This document shows, piece after piece, positions 24,695-33,680 of a DNA stretch of 64,000 nt. The DNA comes from Glaciihabitans sp. (lineage in GTDB: Bacteria > Actinomycetota > Actinomycetes > Actinomycetales > Microbacteriaceae): contig JAODBD010000003.1 of the NCBI GenBank assembly GCA_025463785.1, positions 62,001 through 126,000 on the forward strand. Reading direction: 5' to 3'. A model generated the notes under the pieces. It did no database searches. It had not been told where the DNA came from and worked only from the letters and a program-made list of their open reading frames with translations. How positions within the stretch are numbered: the first letter of the stretch is position 1; each line of letters opens with the position of its first letter. The position numbers and the translations under genes were made by a program.

Positions 24695-25384
24695 ATGAAT
24701 TCCGGCTCCGACGAGAGCGCTGGCACTCCCGAAACGCTGCCGCTGGGCTACACCCTGTGGGCCGTGTTTCGGCGTGACCCCGCCCGCACCACTGTTCCCG
24801 GCGACCTTGCCCCCGCGATTGAGGCCGTTAACGCTGCGGGCGTGACGGTCCGCGGCTGGTACGACGTGTCATCCCTTCGCGCGGATGCCGACCTCATGGT
24901 CTGGCTGCACGGCCCGGATCCGCAGAAACTTCAGTGGGCCCTGCGAGAGTTGCGGCGCAGCCCGACGTTGCGAACGCTCCTTCCCACCTGGAACGTGCTC
25001 GGCGTGCATCGCGACGCTGAATTCACCGCAAACCACCTCCCATCATTCATGCGTGGCAAGCCGCCCGAGAAGTGGATTACGGTCTACCCGTTCGTGCGCA
25101 GCTACGACTGGTACCTACTCCCCGACGACGAGCGTCGCACGATGCTCGGCGACCACGGTCGCAAGGGCTCGCAGTACCCGCAGGTTCTCGCAAACACTGT
25201 GGCATCCTTTGCACTCGGCGACTATGAGTGGATTCTTGCGCTCGAAGCGCCCGAGCTCGTCGACCTGGTCGACCTGATGCGCCACCTGCGCCAGACCGAG
25301 GCGCGCAGGCACGTGCGTGAAGAGGTTCCGTTCTATACGGGCCGCCGCATTGAGGTGGATGAGATCGCCGAGGTGCTGGCGTGA
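24695..25384 (+). CDS. hemQ: coproheme decarboxylase (HemQ)
   Basis: 229 residues, chlorite-dismutase fold. It makes haem b from coproheme with H2O2 in the last step of the coproporphyrin-dependent route. The actinobacterial catalytic Tyr is expected at Tyr131 (VYPFVRSYDWY), and the presumed axial ligand is His154 in DHGRKG. ATG 24695 has a strong GGGGGAGG 11-4 nt upstream region. It starts a tightly overlapped hemQ-H-C-D-B string. Gene symbols chdC and hemQ are equivalent. Confidence 0.92.
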   Translation: MNSGSDESAGTPETLPLGYTLWAVFRRDPARTTVPGDLAPAIEAVNAAGVTVRGWYDVSSLRADADLMVWLHGPDPQKLQWALRELRRSPTLRTLLPTWNVLGVHRDAEFTANHLPSFMRGKPPEKWITVYPFVRSYDWYLLPDDERRTMLGDHGRKGSQYPQVLANTVASFALGDYEWILALEAPELVDLVDLMRHLRQTEARRHVREEVPFYTGRRIEVDEIAEVLA

Positions 25385-26571
25385 CGATCACCAACGGCGC
25401 GACCGCGAACCGCACCAGCCCGAATGGCGTGGTCCTTGGGGCGACTCCGGCGGCGGCGAGCGGGGCCGAGCACGTGGAGGTGCCCATGGCATACGACGCG
25501 ATTCTGCTCGCCAGTTTTGGTGGTCCCGAGGGGCAGGATGACGTGATCCCGTTCCTAAAGAATGTGACGCGTGGGCGCGGAATTCCCGAGGAGCGTCTCG
25601 AAGAGGTTGCGCACCACTATCGCGCGTTCGGCGGCATTAGCCCGATCAACCAGCAGAACCGTGAACTCAAGGCCGCACTCGAGGCGGAGCTCGCGAGCCG
25701 CGGCATCGACCTGCCCGTGCTCTGGGGCAACCGCAACTGGGCGCCCTACATCGCCGATGCACTGACGGAGGCTAACGACCGCGGCCTCACCAGGCTCATC
25801 GCGATCGGGACGAGTGCGTACAGTTCGTACTCGAGTTGCCGCCAGTACCGCGAGGACTATGCCATCGCCCTCGACACGACGGGCCTCGCTGGCGTCATCG
25901 AGATCGATAAGGTGCGCCAATTCTTCGATCACCCCGGCTTCGTGCAGCCATTCATCGACGGGGTTCGGCAGGCGCTCGCGGATGTCGCCGCCCGTGGTTT
26001 CGCGGCGGCCCAGACTCGTGTGCTGTTCTCGACGCACAGCATCCCGTCGGCGGATGCCGCAAAGAGCGGACCGCATGGCGACGCGTACCAGGCGCAGCAC
26101 CTGGCGGTTGCCGCTGTCGTCATGGCTGCGGCCGGCGTGATGGGGGCACCCGAAGCGCCCGCCTGGAACCTCGTGTACCAGTCACGGTCGGGCCCACCCG
26201 CTCAGCCGTGGCTCGAGCCCGACATCAACGACGCCATGCGAACCGCCGCGAGCGAGGGCGTGAGAGCCTTCATCATTGTTCCGCTCGGGTTTGTGAGCGA
26301 CCACATGGAAGTCAAGTGGGACCTCGACACCGAGGCGATGGAAACGGCGGAAGAGCTCGGTGCGTTCGCGGTGCGGGTGCCGACGCCTGGCATCCATCCC
26401 GACTATGTCAGCGGTCTTGTCGACCTCGTTCTCGAACGTGTCAACGGAACGCCGACGGCCGAACGCCCCGCTCTCACCGACCTCGGTCCGTGGTACGACG
26501 TGTGTCGACCCGGGTGCTGTGAGAACGTGCGGCTCGGGTTCAAGCCAGCATTGGCGGGGATTGCGCCATGA
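25381..26571 (+). CDS. hemH: coproporphyrin ferrochelatase
   Basis: 396 residues from GTG 25381 (GTGA overlap with hemQ). Inserts Fe2+ into coproporphyrin III. ILLASFGGPEGQDDV opens the ferrochelatase domain, FSTHSIPSAD carries the conserved His, and IIVPLGFVSDHMEVKWDLD the Glu-containing motif. The last residues include two Cys (CRPGCCENVR), the place where many actinobacterial enzymes bind a [2Fe-2S] cluster. The first 35 residues are low-complexity; ATG 25486 is an alternative start. Also called cpfC. Confidence 0.92.
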   Translation: MTITNGATANRTSPNGVVLGATPAAASGAEHVEVPMAYDAILLASFGGPEGQDDVIPFLKNVTRGRGIPEERLEEVAHHYRAFGGISPINQQNRELKAALEAELASRGIDLPVLWGNRNWAPYIADALTEANDRGLTRLIAIGTSAYSSYSSCRQYREDYAIALDTTGLAGVIEIDKVRQFFDHPGFVQPFIDGVRQALADVAARGFAAAQTRVLFSTHSIPSADAAKSGPHGDAYQAQHLAVAAVVMAAAGVMGAPEAPAWNLVYQSRSGPPAQPWLEPDINDAMRTAASEGVRAFIIVPLGFVSDHMEVKWDLDTEAMETAEELGAFAVRVPTPGIHPDYVSGLVDLVLERVNGTPTAERPALTDLGPWYDVCRPGCCENVRLGFKPALAGIAP

Positions 26572-27491
26572 GCGCGGCCATCCACATCAAGCTCGGCACT
26601 CGCGGCAGCGCCCTCGCCCTCGCCCAGACTCGAACGGTTGCTGCGGCGCTCGAAAAGTCGGGCGCGACCGTCGAACTGGTCACGATCACGACCGAGGGCG
26701 ACACATCCAAGGCGTCGCTCGCAGACCTCGGCGGCACCGGAGTCTTTGCCAGCGCCCTACGCGAGGCGCTCCTCGACGGACGAGTGGATGCCGTCGTCCA
26801 CTCCCTCAAAGATCTTCCGACCGCCGAGTACCCCGGCCTGGCCATCGGCGCCATCCCTCAGCGCGAGGACGCCCGCGACGCCCTCTGCGCAGCCGACGGA
26901 CTCACGTTCGAGACCCTCCCCGCCGGCGCCATAATCGGCACCGGGTCACCGCGGCGGCGTGCGCAACTTCGCGCTCGCCGCCCCGACATCGCCGCCGTCG
27001 ACATCCGGGGCAATGTCGACACCCGTCTCGGTCGTATCGGTGACGACCTCGACGCGGTCATCCTTGCGGCGGCCGGCCTGTCACGCCTCGGCCGACTCGA
27101 TGCCGTCACCGAGTTTCTGGGAATCGACGGCTGGCCGACCGCCCCGGGCCAGGGCGCGGTCGCGGTCGAGGTGCGCGCCGGCGAGGAAAAGCTCGTCAAG
27201 TCGCTCGACCACAAACCAACCAGAATGACCGTCACGGCCGAGCGCGAGGTGCTCGCCCTTCTCGAGGCAGGATGCGCGGCACCGGTCGGAGCGCACGCGA
27301 TGATCGACGACGGACTGCTGTTCCTGAGCGCTCGCGTGTACAGCCTCGACGGCACGGAGCGCCTGACAAGCTCCCACGCCCTGTATCTTTCTGACGTGAC
27401 GAAACCCGCTTCCGAAGTCGCCGCACGTGTTGCCGCAGAGCTCCTGGGCCTCGGCGCCGCCAGTATCGCGCCCCTGGGCGGCGGCTCGTGA
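26568..27491 (+). CDS. hemC: hydroxymethylbilane synthase
   Basis: 307 residues. Joins four porphobilinogens into hydroxymethylbilane. Asp82 in SLKDLPT and Cys236 in LEAGCAAPVG (attachment site of the dipyrromethane cofactor) are present, as are GTGSPRRRAQL and RGNVDTRL. Starts by ATGA overlap with hemH. Confidence 0.95.
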   Translation: MSAAIHIKLGTRGSALALAQTRTVAAALEKSGATVELVTITTEGDTSKASLADLGGTGVFASALREALLDGRVDAVVHSLKDLPTAEYPGLAIGAIPQREDARDALCAADGLTFETLPAGAIIGTGSPRRRAQLRARRPDIAAVDIRGNVDTRLGRIGDDLDAVILAAAGLSRLGRLDAVTEFLGIDGWPTAPGQGAVAVEVRAGEEKLVKSLDHKPTRMTVTAEREVLALLEAGCAAPVGAHAMIDDGLLFLSARVYSLDGTERLTSSHALYLSDVTKPASEVAARVAAELLGLGAASIAPLGGGS

Positions 27492-28264
27492 CGGCCGACA
27501 AAACGCTCAGCGGTTGGCGCGTGCTGGTGCCACGCGGCGGCAAGTGGGGGGACGGGGTCGCGGCGAGCCTGCGTGCTCACGGTGCCATCCCGGTTATCGC
27601 GCCAATGATCAACTTCGCGGCATCTGATGACGAGGCCGGTCTGGCGCGCGCCCTGCGAGAACTGCAGTCCGGTGGTTTCGACTGGATCGTGATTACGAGC
27701 GCGACGACTGTTGACGTGTTGACGAGCCAGAACGTCCGAATCCCGGAGGGCACCAAGATCGCGGCAGTCGGCGAGACGACCGGTGCCGCGCTGTCACTGG
27801 CGGGGTACCGGGTCGACTATGTGCCCGAGGTCGACAACTCCGCTCGCGGACTTGTGAAGGAGTGGCCGCACGGGGAGATCTCGGGCCGGGTACTCATCCC
27901 GCAATCCGACATCGCCGAACCGACCCTGGTGAGCGGCCTTACCGCGCTCGGGTTGAATGTGCAGTTTGTCTCTGCCTATCGCACCGTCGGTGTTCCCGTT
28001 GCGGATCACGTTCGAGCCGACGTGGCTTCCGGCAAAATCGGGGCAATTCTGGTTACGTCAGGCAGTGTTGCTCGGCAGATTGCCGCTCAACTGGCTCCAC
28101 TTCCGGCAGCGACGATCGTTGCCTGCATCGGTCCGCGCACCGCGTATGACGCTCGCGCGGCTGGACTGATCGTTCATGTCATCGCTGAGTATCGATCTGC
28201 TGAGTCGCTCGTCGAGGCGCTCGTCGATCACGCGGTCAACCCGGACGGGGCGCGCGGTGCCTGA
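27488..28264 (+). CDS. hemD: uroporphyrinogen-III synthase
   Basis: 258 residues, GTG start overlapping hemC by 4 nt. The family is poorly conserved, but the two-domain pattern ([18 protein letters not shown]..., [10 protein letters not shown] and [12 protein letters not shown]) and its place between hemC and hemB make the call firm. It cyclises hydroxymethylbilane with inversion of ring D. Confidence 0.88.
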   Translation: MTADKTLSGWRVLVPRGGKWGDGVAASLRAHGAIPVIAPMINFAASDDEAGLARALRELQSGGFDWIVITSATTVDVLTSQNVRIPEGTKIAAVGETTGAALSLAGYRVDYVPEVDNSARGLVKEWPHGEISGRVLIPQSDIAEPTLVSGLTALGLNVQFVSAYRTVGVPVADHVRADVASGKIGAILVTSGSVARQIAAQLAPLPAATIVACIGPRTAYDARAAGLIVHVIAEYRSAESLVEALVDHAVNPDGARGA

Positions 28265-29381
28265 GCGCGACTCTGAGCGCGACTCGCTGCCAGCGCCAGC
28301 ACAGCTACCAGCACAGCTACCAGCGCAGCCGCCGGTGCAGGCCCCGGTGCAGCCGCCGGCGCAGGCACCCTTGCACGGCCCGCTGCACCCGTTGATCCGG
28401 CCGCGGCGACTTCGATCGACGCCAGCGCTCCGGCGGCTGGTGGCCGAGACGAGGATTCATCCGGCCGACCTCATCCTGCCGATGTTTATTCGCGAGGGCG
28501 CGACCGAGGCACAGCCCATCACGTCAATGCCGGGGGTCGTTCAGCATTCGTTCGACAGTTTCAAGGTTGCTCTCGATCAGGCCGCCGCCGCCGGGATCGG
28601 TGGCGTGATGCTGTTTGGTGTTCCCGAGAAGAAGGATGCCGTTGGCTCCGGCGCCGTAGACCCGAACGGCATTCTGAATGTTGCGACCCGGGTCGCCGTC
28701 GAGGCCGTTGGCGATGCACTCGTCGTGCAGACCGATCTGTGCCTGGATGAGTTCACCGACCACGGACACTGCGGAGTTCTGGATGTCACCAGCCGCCCCG
28801 GGACGGTCATCATCGACAACGACGCCACGCTCGCTGTCTACCGTGAGATGGCGCTCGCGCAGGCCAACGCCGGATCACAGCTGCTCGGTCTGTCCGGGAT
28901 GATGGACGGCCAGGTCGCCGCCGTCCGCGACGCCCTCGATGGGAACGGGTTCAGCGATATCGCTGTCCTCGCTTACTCTGCGAAGTATGCGTCCGCCTTT
29001 TACGGACCGTTCCGAGAGGCCGTGCAATCGTCGCTGGTTGGCAATCGTCGCAGTTATCAGCTCGATCCGGGTAACCGCCGTGAGGGGTTACGCGAGGTCG
29101 AGCTCGATATCGCGGAGGGTGCCGACATAGTCATGGTCAAACCGGCGATGAGCTACCTCGACGTTCTCGCCGATACGGCTGCAATCAGCAGTGTTCCCGT
29201 CTGGGCGTACCAGGTCAGCGGCGAGTATTCGATGATCGAGGCCGCTGCAGCCAACGGCTGGATCGACCGCGAGCGCGCCGTTTACGAAAGCGTGCTCAGC
29301 ATCCGTCGCGCCGGAGCCGACGCAGTGCTCACCTACTTCGCCGTTGAACTCGCTCGGTCGTTGAACGCCGGCGCGCTGTGA
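28257..29381 (+). CDS. hemB: delta-aminolevulinic acid dehydratase (porphobilinogen synthase)
   Basis: About 374 residues from GTG 28257 (overlaps hemD by 8 nt); the open frame further upstream lies inside hemD. The catalytic lysines are in [14 protein letters not shown] and [10 protein letters not shown]. The metal-site loop reads [14 protein letters not shown] with Cys162, Asp164 and Cys172, i.e. one of the three zinc cysteines is Asp. The first 45 residues are unusual: two 12-bp repeats (GAGCGCGACTC-) then six 12-bp repeats (28296-28367) encode a PAQ/PVQ proline-rich tail before the conserved [14 protein letters not shown] start. That tail is absent from normal HemB. Confidence 0.92.
   Translation: MPERDSERDSLPAPAQLPAQLPAQPPVQAPVQPPAQAPLHGPLHPLIRPRRLRSTPALRRLVAETRIHPADLILPMFIREGATEAQPITSMPGVVQHSFDSFKVALDQAAAAGIGGVMLFGVPEKKDAVGSGAVDPNGILNVATRVAVEAVGDALVVQTDLCLDEFTDHGHCGVLDVTSRPGTVIIDNDATLAVYREMALAQANAGSQLLGLSGMMDGQVAAVRDALDGNGFSDIAVLAYSAKYASAFYGPFREAVQSSLVGNRRSYQLDPGNRREGLREVELDIAEGADIVMVKPAMSYLDVLADTAAISSVPVWAYQVSGEYSMIEAAAANGWIDRERAVYESVLSIRRAGADAVLTYFAVELARSLNAGAL
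28296..28367 (+). repeat. six 12-bp tandem repeats in hemB
   Basis: Units CCAGCACAGCTA (two exact), CCAGCGCAGCCG, then three CCGGYGCAG- variants. In frame; each unit encodes a four-residue PAQ/PVQ-type repeat. Confidence 0.85.
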
Positions 29382-29402
29382 TCCGCGCTGTGATCAGCCC
29401 TG

Positions 29403-29436
29403 TGATCGGCTCGACGAAATGATCGGCTCGACGAAA
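29403..29436 (+). repeat. two exact 17-bp tandem repeats between hemB and hemL
   Basis: TGATCGGCTCGACGAAA occurs twice back to back. The whole 71-bp gap is rich in GTGATC words; the hemL start itself reads GTGATCGGCAA, so the repeats carry several sequences resembling that start, each soon closed by TGA. Confidence 0.9.
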
Positions 29437-29452
29437 TGACCGGGACAGCGCT

Positions 29453-30811
29453 GTGATCGGCAACGACCGCCAGTTCGCGCGAGCCCAGCAGTCCATCCCG
29501 GGTGGGGTCAACTCGCCCGTGCGGGCATACGGCTCCGTCGGCGGAACCCCTCGCTTCCTCGTCTCCGCCCGCGGCCCGTACGTCACCGATGTCGAAGGGC
29601 GCGAATACGTCGACCTGGTGAGTTCGTGGGGTCCGGCGATTTTGGGGCACGCGCATCCCGCAGTCGTTGAGGCGGTTCAGGCCGCTGCTGCCAAGGGACT
29701 CTCCTTCGGCGCCTCCACACCCGCCGAAACGGAACTTGCCGAACTCGTGCGTGAACGGGTGAGCAATCGCTCTCGCCGCGAGGGTGAACCGAGCCAGACG
29801 CCGATCGAGAAGATCCGGATGGTATCGACCGGCACCGAGGCGACCATGACCGCGATCAGGCTCGCGCGCGGCTTTACCGGACGCGACCTCCTGATCAAGT
29901 TCGCAGGGCACTACCACGGTCACTCGGATGCGCTTCTCGCCGAGGCGGGTTCCGGCGTCGCCACTCTCGCCATGCCTGGTTCCGCGGGCGTCACTGCGGC
30001 GACCGCGGCACAGACGCTCGTGTTGCCCTACAACGATCTCGAAGCCGTTCGCAATGCCTTCGCGCTGCACTCCGATCGCATTGCCGCCGTCATCGTCGAA
30101 GCTGCTGCTGCCAACATGGGTGTTGTAGCACCCAACCGCGGATTCAACCGAGAACTGTCGCGCATCACCAAAGTCAACGGCGCCCTGCTTATCCTCGACG
30201 AAGTCCTCACCGGATTCCGCGTCGGCCCGGCGGGCTGGTGGGGCCTCGAAGCAGCTCTCGTTGTGCCCGACGGTGGAGGCTGGCAGCCCGACCTCGTGAC
30301 CTTCGGCAAAGTGATCGGCGGCGGGATGCCACTTGCGGCTCTCGGTGGACGTTCCGAAATCATGGACTACCTCGCTCCTCTTGGCCCCGTGTATCAGGCT
30401 GGCACGCTGAGCGGCAACCCGGTCGCGGTTGCGGCTGGAATAGCGACACTCCGTCTCGCCGACCGGGCTGTGTACGAGAAGTTGGATGCCACGGCTAACA
30501 CGATCGCGAGTTCGGTCTCGCGATCGCTTTCAGCCGAGGGTGTCGAACACGTGGTGCAACGTGCCGGCAACCTGTTTTCGTTCGCATTTGCGGCTGCCTC
30601 GCCGCGCAATTATGACGAGGTGCGCGCACAGGAAACGTTCCGCTACCCGCCGTTCTTCCACGCAATGCTGGACGCCGGAGTGTCGCTGCCGCCGTCGGTG
30701 TTCGAGGCCTGGTTCGTCACGGCTGCGCACGACGAGGCGGCCATCGACCGTATCCTTTCGGCGCTGCCCGCTGCCGCACAGGCGGCGGCACAGGCGGTGG
30801 CGCCCGAGTAG
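29453..30811 (+). CDS. hemL: glutamate-1-semialdehyde 2,1-aminomutase
   Basis: 452 residues from GTG 29453. Converts glutamate-1-semialdehyde to 5-aminolevulinate. The PLP lysine is Lys286 in [30 protein letters not shown] is the standard N-terminus and [16 protein letters not shown] the substrate region. The C-terminus ends with an Ala-rich tail ([10 protein letters not shown]) made of small repeats. Last gene of the haem block. Confidence 0.95.
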   Translation: MIGNDRQFARAQQSIPGGVNSPVRAYGSVGGTPRFLVSARGPYVTDVEGREYVDLVSSWGPAILGHAHPAVVEAVQAAAAKGLSFGASTPAETELAELVRERVSNRSRREGEPSQTPIEKIRMVSTGTEATMTAIRLARGFTGRDLLIKFAGHYHGHSDALLAEAGSGVATLAMPGSAGVTAATAAQTLVLPYNDLEAVRNAFALHSDRIAAVIVEAAAANMGVVAPNRGFNRELSRITKVNGALLILDEVLTGFRVGPAGWWGLEAALVVPDGGGWQPDLVTFGKVIGGGMPLAALGGRSEIMDYLAPLGPVYQAGTLSGNPVAVAAGIATLRLADRAVYEKLDATANTIASSVSRSLSAEGVEHVVQRAGNLFSFAFAAASPRNYDEVRAQETFRYPPFFHAMLDAGVSLPPSVFEAWFVTAAHDEAAIDRILSALPAAAQAAAQAVAPE

Positions 30812-30825
30812 CCGGTGCCCGTGAC

Positions 30826-31248
30826 CTATGCCGTGGTCGTTGCCGCGCCAATGAAGAGAATCAACAGGCAAACGACGGCCAGCAGCGGGAACAGTCCCTG
30901 CGTCACGGCAGCCCGAAGGAGCTTCGGCTGCGAGATGACGAGCACGACGGATGCCGCCAACATGCTCGCGGTGCAGAACAGCACCAGCATGAGCCCGGCG
31001 GTCGCGAGTGACGCCTGCGGAAGCAGCGCGAACCCGATGAAGACGCCGAGCGCGAGGAACAGGTTATAGAAGCCTTGGTTCAGCGCCATCGGTCGCAGAG
31101 TCTCAGCGTCGGACTGAGATGCGAGACCGAAGCGCTTCCACGTGGATGGCTTCGTCCACAGCAGACTCTCCATGATGAAGATGAACACGTGGAGGACGGC
31201 GGCGAGGGTCGCAAAGACGACGCCGAGGACGAGAAATAGGCCACTCAT
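30826..31248 (-). CDS. DUF1304 integral membrane protein
   Basis: 140 residues from ATG 31248. Four hydrophobic helices; the motifs HVFIFIMESLLWTKP near the N-terminus and NQGFYNLFLALG in the middle are typical of DUF1304 (YqjF-like small membrane proteins). The function is unknown. It converges on hemL with a 14-bp gap. An open frame upstream enters the pseudogene region and is not part of the gene. Confidence 0.8.
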   Translation of the reverse strand: MSGLFLVLGVVFATLAAVLHVFIFIMESLLWTKPSTWKRFGLASQSDAETLRPMALNQGFYNLFLALGVFIGFALLPQASLATAGLMLVLFCTASMLAASVVLVISQPKLLRAAVTQGLFPLLAVVCLLILFIGAATTTA

Positions 31249-31290
31249 GAGGGTTAGTGTGACACGGACGAGCGACAACGTGGGTGGCGC

Positions 31291-31482
31291 GCGCGATCGG
31301 GCATCGAAGTCGTCGTGGTCGAGAAGCGCGAGGACGCCTTCGGCCATCGGTGATGCCGCCCACGCCATGTCGCCCACGCCACGCCGCCCGCGTTTGGTGT
31401 CGGTATCAACTACGCAATTCAGGATGCCGTTGCCACAGCAAACCTGCTGCTCGAGCCGCTCCGGCTGGGTCGCGAGTCAGGC
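31291..31482 (+). pseudogene. remnant of an FAD-dependent aromatic-hydroxylase-like oxidoreductase
   Basis: Three pieces in three frames. Bases 31303-31335 encode IEVVVVEKRED, the end of an N-terminal FAD Rossmann unit. Bases 31346-31375 encode IGDAAHAMSP, the FAD ribityl motif. Bases 31396-31473 encode GVGINYAIQDAVATANLL and on to LGRE. About 250 central residues are missing and two frameshifts separate the parts. No start or SD remains. Confidence 0.75.
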
Positions 31483-31508
31483 ACGAGATTCCAGGCTGGA
31501 AACCCGGA

Positions 31509-32348
31509 TCAGTCGCCCTGCGCCTCGACTGACACGTCATTCCACTTCTCCCACGTCTCGATGCGCTTCGCGTAATCGGCCTTTGCTACGGCGAGCGGCG
31601 AGGTTCCGAAGAAGACTCGCAGGGGCGGTTCGGCAGCATCGACGATCTCGAGTACAGCCTTGCCCGTGGCCGAAGGGTCGCCGCGCTTGCCGAGCGTCGT
31701 CCTGCGGGTCTCGGTGATGGCATCCCGAAGTCCTGCGTAAGCGGGAAGCGCGGTGGAGTGCACCGCGGATGATCCCGACCAGTCTGTGTCGAATCCACCC
31801 GGCTCGATGAGCGTCACGTGGATGCCGAAGCCCGCGACCTCCTGGGCCAGAGCCTGGGACATGCCCTCGAGAGCCCACTTGGATGCGTGGTACAGCGAGA
31901 GGCCGGGGAAGGCCGAGATTCCGCCGATCGACGACACCTGAATGATGTGGCCGCTACCCTGTTCGCGCAGAAACGGCAGTGCGGCCTGGGTCACCCACAT
32001 TGCGCCGAACAGGTTGGTCTCGAGCTGCGCGCGTGCCTCCTTTTCGGAGACCTCCTCCAGCATCCCGAAGTGCCCATAGCCGGCATTGTTGATCACGACA
32101 TCGAGACGGCCGAAGACGTCGTGCGCGCGCGAGATGGCGGCGAAGGCGGCACCCCGATCGGTCACGTCAAGCTCGAGCGGGAGTACGCGCTCACCGTACT
32201 TGCCGACCAACTCGGTGAGACTGTCGAGCGAGCGGGCAGTTGCCGCGACCCGGTCGCCGCGCTCGAGTGCCGCTATCGCCCATTCGCGGCCGAAACCGCG
32301 GGATGTTCCTGTGATGAACCAGGACTTGTGTTCTCTCTGTTCAGCCAT
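31509..32348 (-). CDS. classical short-chain dehydrogenase/reductase
   Basis: 279 residues. The cofactor motif is TGTSRGFG at 14-21, NNAGYG and a YHASK active-site pair follow, and SSIGG supplies the catalytic serine. An Arg after the glycine motif and SRGFG suggest NADP preference. Long SDRs of this type reduce ketones or sterol-like compounds; the substrate is unknown. The neighbouring pseudogene on the other strand may be a lost partner. ATG 32348 has TAGCCT 6 nt upstream. Confidence 0.85.
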   Translation of the reverse strand: MAEQREHKSWFITGTSRGFGREWAIAALERGDRVAATARSLDSLTELVGKYGERVLPLELDVTDRGAAFAAISRAHDVFGRLDVVINNAGYGHFGMLEEVSEKEARAQLETNLFGAMWVTQAALPFLREQGSGHIIQVSSIGGISAFPGLSLYHASKWALEGMSQALAQEVAGFGIHVTLIEPGGFDTDWSGSSAVHSTALPAYAGLRDAITETRRTTLGKRGDPSATGKAVLEIVDAAEPPLRVFFGTSPLAVAKADYAKRIETWEKWNDVSVEAQGD

Positions 32349-32354
32349 GTTCTC

Positions 32355-32360
32355 AGGCTA
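32355..32360 (-). promoter_or_regulatory. -10 element of the SDR gene
   Basis: TAGCCT on the minus strand, 6 nt before ATG 32348. Confidence 0.45.
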
Positions 32361-32476
32361 AAACTTCGAGTGCGCTCCAAGTCAACTTCGCACGAGCATC
32401 TCAGACAACGGCGCGAGCATCACGGCGCAGGTGCAATGACGCAGGCATCACGACGCGAGGATCACGGCGCACGCAA

Positions 32477-33595
32477 CTACGCGCGCACGTCCACGACGGT
32501 TCGACCGTGTAGCTCTCCACGCAGGATCGCGGCCCCAGCGCCGATCGCACCCTCGAGATCCACGGATGTCGTGAACGAGTCGAGCAGGTCGAGGTCGAGG
32601 TCACGTTCGAGCCTCGCCCACGCTGCCTGCCGTTCGGGGAGCGGGCACTCGACCGAATTGATCCCGAGCAACGCAACGCCTCGCAGAATGAACGGCATCA
32701 CCGTCGTCGGGATGTCGCTGCCCCCGACTAGCCCACACGCGGCGACACCACCACCCCACACCGTTTGGGCGAGAGCGTTGGCCAGAGTCTGTCCGCCGAC
32801 GGAGTCGACGACAGCGGACCACCGCTGCTTTTGCAGAGGACGACCGACCGCCTCAAGCTCCGCACGATCGATGGTGTCCACGGCGCCAAGGCCCAGAAGG
32901 TACTCGCGCTGTGACGGGCGCCCGGTCGAGGCGATGACTCGATGTCCGGCGGCGGTGAGGAGCGCGATCGCGATTGATCCGACACCGCCGGATGCGCCCG
33001 TCACGAGAACTTCCTTGCCAGCGCTGTTGGTCAACCCGCGCTTCTCCAGCCCGTGCTTCTCCAACGCCAGCACCGCCAGTGCAGCTGTGAATCCGGCGGT
33101 CCCAATTGCGGCGGCACGTTTGGCAGAGATCCCATCCGGGCGCGCAATCAGCCACTCGCTCTTGACGCGCGCACGCTCTGCGAGCCCGCCGTTGTGGGTC
33201 TCGCCGATTCCCCAGCCGTTCACGATGACGGCATCCCCGACGCTCCAATCCGGAGAAGCGGATGCCGCGACGGTTCCCACGAGGTCGATACCCGGAATGA
33301 GCGGACTCACTCGCATCACGCCCGGCGAACCGGCCAGCGCCATGCCGTCCTTGTAGTTGATGCCCGAGAATTCGACGTCGATGAGCACGTCGCCGGCGTT
33401 GATTGCGGCGGCAGCAGCCCCGCCGGCGGCCGCCCCGGGATCAGCCGCCCCGGGATCCCGGTCTGCGGCAGCCAGCCTCTCGTCAACCAGGCTCTCGTCA
33501 ACCAGACTCTCGTCAACAACATCCGTACGCAGACTGACCGTGACACCGCCACCGTTCTCGACTGTGCCCCGCGTGACTTGGAGCGCCCTGCTCAT
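32477..33595 (-). CDS. MDR-family oxidoreductase, AcuI/YhdH-like acryloyl-CoA reductase
   Basis: 372 residues. GINYKDGMALAG and PLIPGIDLVGTV are signatures of the zinc-free YhdH/AcuI branch, and the NADP motif is VTGASGGVGSIA. The family reduces acryloyl-CoA or related quinone/enoyl substrates. Residues 26-66 hold an abnormal insert: three 15-bp repeats (VDESL, bases 33477-33521) and an Ala/Gly-rich run, before the first conserved strand resumes at DVLIDVEFSGINY. SD GGGAGG lies 5 nt before ATG 33595. It is the last gene of a trhO-pfkA-MDR string. Confidence 0.85.
   Translation of the reverse strand: MSRALQVTRGTVENGGGVTVSLRTDVVDESLVDESLVDERLAAADRDPGAADPGAAAGGAAAAAINAGDVLIDVEFSGINYKDGMALAGSPGVMRVSPLIPGIDLVGTVAASASPDWSVGDAVIVNGWGIGETHNGGLAERARVKSEWLIARPDGISAKRAAAIGTAGFTAALAVLALEKHGLEKRGLTNSAGKEVLVTGASGGVGSIAIALLTAAGHRVIASTGRPSQREYLLGLGAVDTIDRAELEAVGRPLQKQRWSAVVDSVGGQTLANALAQTVWGGGVAACGLVGGSDIPTTVMPFILRGVALLGINSVECPLPERQAAWARLERDLDLDLLDSFTTSVDLEGAIGAGAAILRGELHGRTVVDVRA
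33477..33521 (-). repeat. three 15-bp tandem repeats in the MDR gene
   Basis: CTCTCGTCAACCAGG, CTCTCGTCAACCAGA and CTCTCGTCAACAACA (plus-strand sense). In frame, encoding VDESL repeats. Confidence 0.85.
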
Positions 33596-33608
33596 GAAAC
33601 CTCCCGGC

Positions 33609-33680
33609 GCTAGCCGAACAGCACTCGTTCGCCGTACAACACTCGTTCGCCGAACAACACTCGCTAGCCGAACAACACTC
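33609..33680. repeat. four 18-bp tandem repeats at the pfkA stop codon
   Basis: Units at 33609, 33627, 33645 and 33663 follow GYTMGCCGWACARCACTC. The unit at 33663-33680 contains the end of pfkA (VLFG plus stop); the other three copies continue downstream, two with TTC in place of the CTAG of the stop region. Confidence 0.9.
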
